Shown here piece by piece: positions 26,441-34,400 of a stretch of 64,000 nucleotides of DNA. The notes below the pieces were generated by a model. That model had not been told where the DNA came from. It did no database searches and saw only the letters and a program-made list of their open reading frames with translations. Origin of the DNA: Rhizobium ruizarguesonis (GTDB taxonomy: Bacteria > Pseudomonadota > Alphaproteobacteria > Rhizobiales > Rhizobiaceae). Location: positions 29,851-93,850 of the forward strand of contig NZ_PQIG01000079.1 of the NCBI RefSeq assembly GCF_012349115.1. The letters are read 5' to 3'. The translations under genes and the position numbers were made by a program. Numbering within the stretch: the first letter of the stretch is position 1; the number at the start of each line of letters is the position of its first letter.

Positions 26441-27537
26441 GGGCGTGGCTCCTGTCCGAGTTGCACTTTCTGTCCATCGGTGAGCTCATCGATTCCGGCT
26501 ATGACGATCTCTTCCCCTTCCCGCAGCCCCGCTTGAACCAGGACAGAACGGGGGGCGGACGCCGGACCTTCCAGTTCAACCGTTCTCGGAGCGACAGTGG
26601 CCGTCGAGCGATCTACCACCCATACCTGGCTGGTCCCGCCTTCATGGCGGATGGCGGAGAGCGGCAGCATGATCGCCTGCTTCCCTTCTCCGACAACAAG
26701 CGGCGTCGCAGTGACCACGGCGCCAAGGCGGAAGATGTCCGGCGCCTGATCGATCCCGATCTTCAGCCGATAAGTGCGGGTATTGGGATCGGCCTGCGGT
26801 GCGATCTCGCGGACCACCCCAGTCGCCTGGATCCTGCTGTCGAGCTGGAGGGCGACATTGAAGCGGTCGTCCAGGCGAACGCGACTGAACTGCGCTTCCG
26901 GCACGTCGACGACCACGTCGCGCTGCTCGAGGCGTGCCAGTTTCAAGACCGGTTGGCCGGCCGAGACGGTCTGACCCATTTCCGCGGACGTGGCGGTCAC
27001 GACGCCATCGAACTCGGCCCTCAGTTCGGCGTAGCCTAGCTGCTCATGCGCCTTCGCAAGGCTGGCCGTCGCTTTCGCAGCATTGGCGGTAGCCGACTTG
27101 AGCTGCTGCTCGGCAAGATCGTGATCGGCAACGCTCGCTGCATTGCTTTGGACGAGCCTTCGCTTGCGCGTTTCCGTCGTCGCCGCGTTCTCCAACTGCG
27201 CCTGGGCGTTGCGCAGTTCGGCTTCCGCGCTCCTGACCGCGAGCTGCAGAGTGAGAGGATCGATTTCCGCCAGGACATCGCCTTTGTGCACCAAGTCGCC
27301 GACATCGACCTTGCGAGAGACCATTCGCCCGAGCGTCCGAAACGCCAGGTCAGTCTCGATGCGGGCTCGCACCACGCCGGGCGAGCTTACCGCTTTGTCC
27401 TGTTCGGCCGCAGCCATGACAACTTTGACAGGACGGGGGGCCGGCTCCTCCCTCGCGACGGAGTTCTGATCGCAGCCTGCAAGCAGCGACACTGACAAAA
27501 GAAGCGGGAGAGAGGTGCATATGCGATTGAGGGTCAT
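26437..27537 (-). CDS. RND efflux periplasmic adaptor, lipoprotein (second of two)
   Basis: A 366-residue membrane-fusion protein. Its signal peptide ends in the lipobox LLAGC at residue 22, so it is tethered to the inner membrane by lipid. The adaptor blocks are LAFRTLGRMVSRKVDVGDLVHKGDVLAEIDP (lipoyl-like), a coiled-coil hairpin at about 95-165, ELRAEFDGVVTATSAEMGQTVSAGQPVLKLA, and a beta barrel with ITDEL ending. It starts 1 bp after the first adaptor's stop and overlaps the pump gene. Two different adaptors for one pump suggests a hetero-oligomeric adaptor ring. Confidence 0.9.
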   Translation of the reverse strand: MTLNRICTSLPLLLSVSLLAGCDQNSVAREEPAPRPVKVVMAAAEQDKAVSSPGVVRARIETDLAFRTLGRMVSRKVDVGDLVHKGDVLAEIDPLTLQLAVRSAEAELRNAQAQLENAATTETRKRRLVQSNAASVADHDLAEQQLKSATANAAKATASLAKAHEQLGYAELRAEFDGVVTATSAEMGQTVSAGQPVLKLARLEQRDVVVDVPEAQFSRVRLDDRFNVALQLDSRIQATGVVREIAPQADPNTRTYRLKIGIDQAPDIFRLGAVVTATPLVVGEGKQAIMLPLSAIRHEGGTSQVWVVDRSTATVAPRTVELEGPASAPRSVLVQAGLREGEEIVIAGIDELTDGQKVQLGQEPRP

Positions 27538-27538
27538 C

Positions 27539-28603
27539 TCACTTGCCTTCCCAGGCGACGGCCTGGCCTTCCTTGAGAAGCTTTCCGCCTTCGGTGACGA
27601 TCAGGTCTTGTGCAGCGACGCCGCCGGTGACGACGAAATCGCTCTGGCGGTACCGGTCGACCGAAATCTTCCGGAGCGAAACGGTTTGGTTTTGAGTGTT
27701 GACGAGCCACACGGCTGGTTCGCCTTCGGCTGATGCGATTGCGGTATAGGGCAGCACGATGCCGTCGCGCGGCGAGGCGCGCAGCTTGCCCACGACAGGC
27801 GTTCCGAGCGGCCATGGCGCGCCGTCCTGGAGCCCCACCTTGATCCGGATCGTGCCTGCCTTCGCGTCTATGACGGGCGAGACCTCGCGTATGCTGGCAT
27901 GGACGTCGCGCGAGGGGTCGGAGACCGGTGCGACCTCGACGTCGTTCCGCGGCCGGCCATCCAGAAAGAATGCCTCGAAGACGTCGAACACCGCATCCCG
28001 CGGTCCGTCGTGGGCGAGCGTGAAGGCCGACTGAGCTGCTGATACCACCTGCCCGGCTTCGATGCCGCGCGCCGTGATGATGCCGTCTGCAGCCGCTTTC
28101 AACTCGGTGTAGGACAGCGCGTCCTCGCTCGTCGCGAGCGCGGCCTCGGCCGCCTCGAGGGAAGCCCGCGCACTCAGCAACTCCTTCTGTGCATCGTCAA
28201 AGACCGCCCGCGGAACGGCCTGCGACTGCAGGAGCGACTTGGCTCGATCGAAGGCGAGTGTCTTCTGCGCAACGATGGCCTGCGCCGACTCCAGCGCGGC
28301 GCGGGCGACGCTGACATCCGCCTGTTGTTCCGTGTCGTTGAGGCGGGCAAGGACGTCGCCGGCGTGGACATGCGATCCGACGTCGACCCTTCTCTCAAGA
28401 ACCCGGCCGCTGACGCGAAAGGAGAGGTCGGTCTGAACCCTAGCCTTCACCTCGCCGGTGATTTCCGCACCCGGCTGATACTGAGCCTCGGCGGCCGCGA
28501 CGACGCGGACCTGCTGCGGCGGCGGCACAACTTCGGCTTTTTCTTCGCAAGCAGCCAGAACTGCGCAGGCGAGACCAATTCCCAGCAATCGAAAGGACTG
28601 CAT
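27539..28603 (-). CDS. RND efflux periplasmic adaptor, lipoprotein (first of two)
   Basis: A 354-residue membrane-fusion protein and the first gene of the operon. The lipobox is LAAC at residues 16-19 after a short signal peptide. LSFRVSGRVLERRVDVGSHVHAGDVLARLND is the lipoyl-like half motif, followed by a helical hairpin (80-150) and SYTELKAAADGIITARGIEAGQVVSAAQSAFTLA. It is related to the second adaptor but is clearly a separate paralogue. The start follows GGAGC. The promoter is inside the control element at 28693-28736, leaving a leader of about 95 bases. Confidence 0.9.
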   Translation of the reverse strand: MQSFRLLGIGLACAVLAACEEKAEVVPPPQQVRVVAAAEAQYQPGAEITGEVKARVQTDLSFRVSGRVLERRVDVGSHVHAGDVLARLNDTEQQADVSVARAALESAQAIVAQKTLAFDRAKSLLQSQAVPRAVFDDAQKELLSARASLEAAEAALATSEDALSYTELKAAADGIITARGIEAGQVVSAAQSAFTLAHDGPRDAVFDVFEAFFLDGRPRNDVEVAPVSDPSRDVHASIREVSPVIDAKAGTIRIKVGLQDGAPWPLGTPVVGKLRASPRDGIVLPYTAIASAEGEPAVWLVNTQNQTVSLRKISVDRYRQSDFVVTGGVAAQDLIVTEGGKLLKEGQAVAWEGK

Positions 28604-28692
28604 TTTTTGCTCCGGTACGGTTTGCGACCAAAAGGAGAGCCACGGTGTTCGCCGCAGTCTTCAATCTGATTGCGAATGAGGGCCATTTGCGA

Positions 28693-28769
28693 TGTTGACA
28701 ACGCCCACTTAAAGATTGGGGTGGGCAATGTCAACATCGCAAAGCAAAAATGTTGACACACGCAACATC
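28693..28769. promoter_or_regulatory. Shared control element, copy A (RND operon promoter/operator)
   Basis: The large palindrome has TGTTGACA at 28693-28700 and TGTCAACA at 28729-28736 as outer arms and CCCAC/GTGGG inner arms. On the minus strand it contains TTGACA, exactly 17 bp, then TAAGTG (28706-28711), a promoter pointing at the adaptor gene. A second box, ATGTTG-N7-CAACAT (28750-28768), lies further upstream. Its full sequence is identical to the second box of copy B at 39531. The other copies are at 45386 and 55727. An operator overlapping its own promoter is inferred from the symmetry. Confidence 0.8.
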
Positions 28770-28770
28770 G

Positions 28771-29134
28771 AGTTCGAGTGGAATGGCTGCAAGCCACTGG
28801 TCGCGCGGGATTTTCCGGAGGGTGGCTCTAGATCCGATGCGCTGCGGCCCCCAGCGTTCCCCCGCCTGCCTAACCGCCCCTCGCCCGAGGGGGCATTGAG
28901 AAGGTTGCAGACCGGCCGCGCGAGCGCCTGATTATGTCACAACACGACGTATGGCAGGCCGTCTAAGACCCCGTCAGCAGGTTCGACAGCGGGCGGGCGG
29001 TGGGCCTTGCTCAAAAGCCTCGAGCGTCGTCCTTACTTCACACTGTCTCAGAACCGGGCGAGACGGTCCCCTGCCCGTCACCGGCCAAATGCTTACAGGG
29101 CGGCGCGCTTTGCCTCGGACAGGTCTTTGCGACC
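28771..29134. other. Spacer between RND promoter and response-regulator gene
   Basis: No gene with coding character is seen. The sequence separates the element that drives the RND operon from the end of the receiver-domain gene. It may hold an unrecognised terminator for that gene. Confidence 0.4.
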
Positions 29135-29530
29135 TCATGAACCGCTTTCGCCCTCGCCATTGAGAGCCAGCGCAGAACGGATGCAATCAAGCAAAGTCTG
29201 TCCGTTGAACGGCTTTGTCAGACAGCCGACGACGTCCGCGCCCAACGCTGACGCGCCCATATTCTTTTCCGGGAAGGCGGTGATCAGAATAGTCGGAATG
29301 CTCTTGCCCAGCGCGACGAGCCGGCGGTGCAGATCGAGTCCGCTCATTCCAGGCATATTGATGTCCGTCACGAGGCAGGCCGTGCGGCGGACATCAGGAG
29401 ATATCAAGAAATCATCTGCGGATGAAAAGGACTCGGCGTCAAATCCCATCGACCTCATGAGCCCCTTTATAGCGTCCCGTATCGACTCGTCGTCGTCGAC
29501 GATCGCAATCAGAGGTCTCTTGGTTGGCAC
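29135..29530 (-). CDS. Single-domain response regulator (receiver only)
   Basis: A 131-residue receiver domain with no output domain. The acidic pocket is IVDDDES (residues 10-16), the phosphate acceptor is D56 in LVTDINMPGMSG, the switch threonine is in ILITAFPE, and the conserved lysine is in LTKPFNG. It is most like FixJ-family receivers. Without an output domain it would act as a phosphate relay or sink, or as a protein-protein switch. It is divergent from the complete FixJ-type regulator at 29956, and both probably pair with the giant histidine kinase at 31458. Confidence 0.9.
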   Translation of the reverse strand: MPTKRPLIAIVDDDESIRDAIKGLMRSMGFDAESFSSADDFLISPDVRRTACLVTDINMPGMSGLDLHRRLVALGKSIPTILITAFPEKNMGASALGADVVGCLTKPFNGQTLLDCIRSALALNGEGESGS

Positions 29531-29955
29531 TGCCGCCTCCCAACTTCGCCGACCGGCATCGTGCCGAATTAGCGTTGTGGCGCGCTTGACTGGATGGATT
29601 TAGTATTGAACGGCGACAAAGGCGTCGCAAGCTATACAATCGTATAGCGTGTCTAAGACTTGCGCGACGAGCGCGGCATCGCCGGGCATGTGGCGCATCG
29701 GCATGCCACGGCAGACAGCTGGACGCGCAAGCGCTTTTGGGGCCGCCCGCATCTAGCCTTGTGGCCGAGGTAATTATCGCGCATTCTGGTGTGCGAAAGA
29801 GGACCCGTTTCGGCAATAGCGAAGGAGACAGGAGGAGTGTTCTCATCGCGTGACCGGCGCTATGCTTATGCTGGTTGGCCTCGCCCGCTGCCGCTGCAGT
29901 GGGGCTCGATAGTATATATTCCCAAGACGTCGAATCACCTTGGGAGTTCTGACGA
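29531..29955. promoter_or_regulatory. Divergent regulatory space with two inverted repeats
   Basis: This 425-bp gap between the two response-regulator genes contains GCTATAC-AATC-GTATAGC at 29631-29648, a perfect 7-bp inverted repeat, and TCCCAAG-N12-CTTGGGA at 29920-29945 just before the FixJ-type gene. Either may be an operator for a regulator in this locus. I see no reading frame with coding character. Confidence 0.5.
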
Positions 29956-30594
29956 TTGACCGAGGCGCCAGCAACCATCATTGTCATCGATGATGACCCG
30001 GAGATCCGCGAGGCGCTTGGCAGTCTGCTGCGTTCCGTCGGCTTTGCCGTCAACCTCCTTGCTTCGGTCGGCGACTTCCTCAGATCTGGGCGACCCGACG
30101 GACCGACCTGTCTCGTGCTCGATGTCCGCCTTCCAGGGCAAAGCGGCCTTGATTTTCAGCTTGCGCTGTCGCGAGAAAATATTCAGTTGCCGATCGTCTT
30201 CATCACCGGGCACGGCGACATTCCCATGTCTGTCCAGGCGATGAAGGGGGGCGCCGTCGAGTTCCTAACGAAACCGTTCCGAGACCAGGATTTGCTCGAC
30301 GCCGTTCACGTCGGCCTGGCGCGCGACCGCGTGTGGCTTGAAAATGAAAAGTCATTGGCGACGGTGCGCGCGCGTTTCGATAGCCTGACGCCGCGGGAGC
30401 GCGAGGTGATGGCTTTGGTGGTGACCGGACGGCTTAACAAGCAAATTGCCGGCGATCTAGGCGTGAGCGAGATTACCGTGAAGGTTCACCGCAGCCAGGT
30501 CATGCAGAAGATGGGTACCAGATCCCTGCCCGAACTCGCGCGTATGGCTGACAAACTGATGCTCGCGCCGGGAAAGCCGCAAACGCACTCGTAA
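29956..30594 (+). CDS. FixJ/NarL-type response regulator
   Basis: A 212-residue two-domain regulator. The receiver is at 1-125: VIDDDPEIREALGSLLRS, the phospho-acceptor D57 in LVLDVRLPGQSGLDFQ, the switch at FITGHGDIPMSVQAMKGGAVEF, and the lysine in LTKPFRDQDLLDAV. The LuxR-type helix-turn-helix is at about 145-205: LTPREREVMALVVTGRLNKQIA then GVSEITVKVHRSQVMQKM. This layout matches FixJ. The start is TTG, with GGGAG 9 bases upstream, unlike most genes here. It is probably phosphorylated by the adjacent giant histidine kinase, whose transmitter resembles FixL-type kinases. Targets are unknown. Confidence 0.9.
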   Translation: MTEAPATIIVIDDDPEIREALGSLLRSVGFAVNLLASVGDFLRSGRPDGPTCLVLDVRLPGQSGLDFQLALSRENIQLPIVFITGHGDIPMSVQAMKGGAVEFLTKPFRDQDLLDAVHVGLARDRVWLENEKSLATVRARFDSLTPREREVMALVVTGRLNKQIAGDLGVSEITVKVHRSQVMQKMGTRSLPELARMADKLMLAPGKPQTHS

Positions 30595-30746
30595 GGGTCT
30601 TGGCTGCGCGTATAGGTTACCCCCTCCTCATTGGTAATCGAACCGTCCTGGTGGCCAATAGCGCCGGCGGGAGCTCTCCTCTATGATGCAGGCTCCTTTC
30701 CTTCTCCACCTCCTCCCAGGCCGTATCGTCCCGATCGGCCCGCCTT

Positions 30747-30779
30747 GAGCCTCCCTACCCCCGCGGGAGGCTCCTTTTT
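30747..30779 (+). terminator. Rho-independent terminator after the FixJ-type gene
   Basis: A perfect 9-bp stem (GAGCCTCCC with GGGAGGCTC) with a 9-base loop is followed by CTTTTT on the plus strand, about 150 bases past the response-regulator stop. Confidence 0.8.
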
Positions 30780-31194
30780 GGACTCAGAGCCGGCAGACAC
30801 TTTCGACTTCAACACCGACAACGAATCGCACCTGACGGTACGACAGGCACGAAGCACGCCGATGTTGTGCTCGCCTTTTATCTTCGGCGACACCGCGGCC
30901 GTACCACCTGCCGGCCTGCTGGGTTAGACAAGGAGAGAGACTGTCGGCCCAGTCGTTGTCGGGCCACGGATGACGTCGCCGACATGTCAATCGCTGAGCG
31001 GAATGCGCTGATGGGTGTCGGTGCCGGTATTCCAAAGTATCGCAAGACGATACCACAGTATAATTTCCCGTCGTCCCTTCCATCGCTAGCCTCTACTCGT
31101 TGCCTCGGGACAGGCAGGTCGCGAATCCCCCCGTTGCTACCACCACGCTTCGGCGCTCCCTCCATCCGAAGCTCTGCGGGTCCACGATCCGCCT

Positions 31195-31223
31195 GACCGC
31201 CCAGCAGCCGTTGGGCGGTCTTT
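31195..31223 (+). terminator. Terminator-like hairpin upstream of the giant kinase
   Basis: GACCGCCCA at 31195-31203 pairs with TGGGCGGTC at 31212-31220, and TTT follows. The short T tract makes it weaker than the one at 30747. It may end a transcript coming from the left. Confidence 0.55.
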
Positions 31224-31457
31224 CGTAGCGGTGGACCACGTATCGAACGGGTGGGTGATGGCCGCTCGTTGTTGGGACGAACAGGCGAGATGTGGTAAGA
31301 AAGTGGGGAAGTGGTCGCGGTTCGTCATGTGCTCACTTTGGCCAATTTGACGGACGGATTCCCGAAACGAAAGTGGCAGTGCCAAATGCGACAGGCGAGA
31401 TGACGAAGTCGGCAAGCAGGCACATCCTCTTTCTTCGGTGTTGGTGGAGATGGGAGT

Positions 31458-34400
31458 TTGGAGGTTTTTTGGGAGGACGGTGAGCGCGTGCTCCATCGGG
31501 AACGGCGCCGGGGTGCCGACGGCAAGTGGAACCCGGTACTGGTCGTGCTTTCGACGCTCGAATACCCGACGCCTTCGAGCCTCGGCCGCCTCGACCATGA
31601 ATATGCATTGAAGGATGAGCTCGATAGCGCATGGGCAGTGCGACCGCTTGAGTTGGTGCGCGAAGGCGGCCGGACCATGCTGGTGCTTGAAGATCCGGGC
31701 GGCGAGCCGCTCGCCGGGCGGCTCGGAACGGCTATGGAAACGGAGCTTTTCCTGCGCCTCGGGATCGGCATCGCCGCTGCGCTCCGTGGGGCCCACCAGC
31801 GCGGTCTCGTCCACAAGGACATCAAACCGGCCAATATCCTGGTAACGGGCACGGGCGCCGAGGTGCGGCTAACAAGCTTCGGGATCGCCTCGCGCCTCTC
31901 CCGCGAGCGGCAGACTCACGAGCCGCCCGAAGTGGTCGCCGGAACGCTCGCCTATATGGCCCCCGAGCAGACCGGGCGCATGAACCGCTCGATCGATTCC
32001 CGCAGCGACCTTTATGCGCTCGGCGTGACACTCTACGAAATGCTGACCGGCAGCCTGCCGTTCTCCGCCTCCGACCCGATGGAATGGGTGCATTGCCACA
32101 TTGCACGGCAGCCGACGCCGCCCAACGAGCGGGTGGCGGATGTTTCACCGGCAGTCTCGGCCATCGTCATGAAGCTGCTCGCCAAGACGGCTGAGGAACG
32201 ATACCAGACGGCAGGCGGCGTCGAGCACGATCTGAGCCACTGTCTCAGCCAATGGGAAATGCAGCACCGGATTGACGCATTCCCGCTCGGCGAACGCGAC
32301 ATCCCGGACCGCCTGCTGATTCCCGAGAAGCTTTACGGGCGAGAGCACGAGGTCGAGATCTTGCTCACTGCCTGGGACCGCGTGGTGTCGAGCGGCGCGC
32401 CTGAGTTGGTGTTGGTCTCTGGCTATTCCGGCATCGGCAAGTCGGCGGTGGTCAATGAACTTCACAAAGCTCTGGCGCCGCCGCGCGGCCTTTTTGCGTC
32501 CGGCAAGTTCGATCAGTATAAGCGCGATATTCCATATGCGACCCTTGCACAGGCGTTTCAGAGCCTTGTCCGGGAGCTTCTCGCGAAGAGCGACGCCGAT
32601 TTGGCACTCTGGCGCGAGACGCTGAGGGAGACGCTGGGACCGAACGGACGGCTGATGGTCGACCTCGTCCCCGATCTGAAGCTCATCATCGGCGACCAGC
32701 CGCCGGTCCCCGAACTTCCGCCACAGGAGGCGCAACGGCGTTTCGAGCTGGTATTCCGGCGGTTCATCGGTGTCTTCGCCCAGCCGGAGCATCCGCTGGC
32801 GCTGTTCCTCGACGATCTCCAGTGGCTCGACGCGGCGACGCTCGATCTGCTTGAAGATCTCTTGACCCGGCCGGATCTGCAACACCTGATGCTGGTTGGT
32901 GCCTATCGCGACAACGAAGTCACCGCCGCCCATCCGCTGATGCGGAAGCTCGACGCGATCAAAACCGCCGGCGGCAAGGTAGCGGAGATCACCCTTGCGC
33001 CGCTTACCAAAGACGATCTCCGGCAGTTGATTGCAGATGCGCTCCACTGTCAGACCGATCGTGCAGCCCCGCTCGCACAAATGATGCTCGACAAGACCGG
33101 CGGCAATCCGCTCTTCGTCCGTCAGTTCCTATTTTCGCTCGCCGAAGAGGGAATGCTCGCCTTCGATCATGACGCGGCATGCTGGTCCTGGGATCTCGGG
33201 CGCATTCACGCCAAGGGATACACCGACAACGTCGTGCACCTCATGGTCGGCAAGCTCGAGCGCCAGCCGCCCGAAACGCGGGAGGCGCTGCAGCAGTTCG
33301 CCTGTCTTGGAAACATAGCAGATATTGCGACGCTTTCGCTCGTCCTCGGGATACCGGAGGAAGAAGTCGCCGGCGCCTTATGGCCCGCCGTCGCTCATGA
33401 ACTGCTCGAGGGGTTGGCAGGCGCATATCGGTTCGTCCACGATCGCGTTCAGGAAGCCGCCTATTCGCTAATCCCGGAGGAGCGACGCGGCGAGTTGCAC
33501 CTCCGCATTGGGAGGTTGCTTGCGGCGAACACCGCGCCGGAGCTGATTGACGATTATGTTTTCGAGATTGTCAGCCAGCTCAATCGGGGAGCCGCTCTGA
33601 TCACCTCAACTAAGGAGCGCGAGCAACTGGCCGAGTTCAATCTGCTTGCCGGCAAGCGCGCAGCGGCGTCGACGGCATACGCCTCGGCACTCAACTATTT
33701 TGTTGCAGGCACGACGCTGCTGCCGGAAGACGCCTGGGAGCGCCAGCGCCAACTGACCTTCGCGCTTGAGCTGAACCGAGCCGAATGCGAGTTCCACCTT
33801 GGCGCGCTGCCGGACGCGGAGGAGCGATTAGCACAGCTTTCCAATCGTGCTGTCTGCTCCGACGATCAGGCTGCTGTCGCCTGCCTGCGCATCGATCTCT
33901 ATGCTGCGCTCGGTCAGACCGGCCGGTCGGCCGCGGTCGGTCTCGACCATGTGAGGCAACATCTCGGCATCGACTGGGCGCCGCATCCGGCCGACGAGGA
34001 GGTTCAAAGAGAATACGGCCGAATATGGTCGCAGCTCGGCAGCCGCGCGATCGAGGAACTCATTGATCTGCCGTTGATGCGCGACCCAGCATCCGCCTCG
34101 ACGCTGGATATTCTCACCCGGCTCGTTGGGGCGGTATGGCATACGGATGCGAATCTGGCTTGCATGGCAATCTGCCTGGCTGTGAACCTGAGCCTCGAGC
34201 GAGGCAACAGTGACGGCTCCTGCTACCATTATGTGTCGCTTGGCTATATTGCCGGACCGCGCTTCGGCGACTATGAGGCCGGATTCCGGTTTGGTCAGCT
34301 AGGCTGCCATCTGGTCGAAAAGCACGACCTGAAGCGCTTTCAGGCCAGGACTTACAAAGACTTCGGGGCTCACGTCATACCGTGGACGAGACATGTCCGA

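Larger units (their letters stand above)
30595..31457. other. 863-bp spacer with two terminator-like hairpins
   Basis: It holds the two hairpins listed separately (30747-30779, 31195-31223). The rest has only short open frames without a good ribosome site or coding bias. The long distance to the giant kinase gene leaves room for its promoter or for a small RNA bounded by the two hairpins, which I cannot confirm. Confidence 0.5.

Noticed and set aside
31110..31145. A tRNA-like 3' end (GGTCGCGAATCCCCCC then GCTACCACCA)
   Set aside because: No matching acceptor, D or anticodon arms are found upstream; only the T-arm-like string is present.
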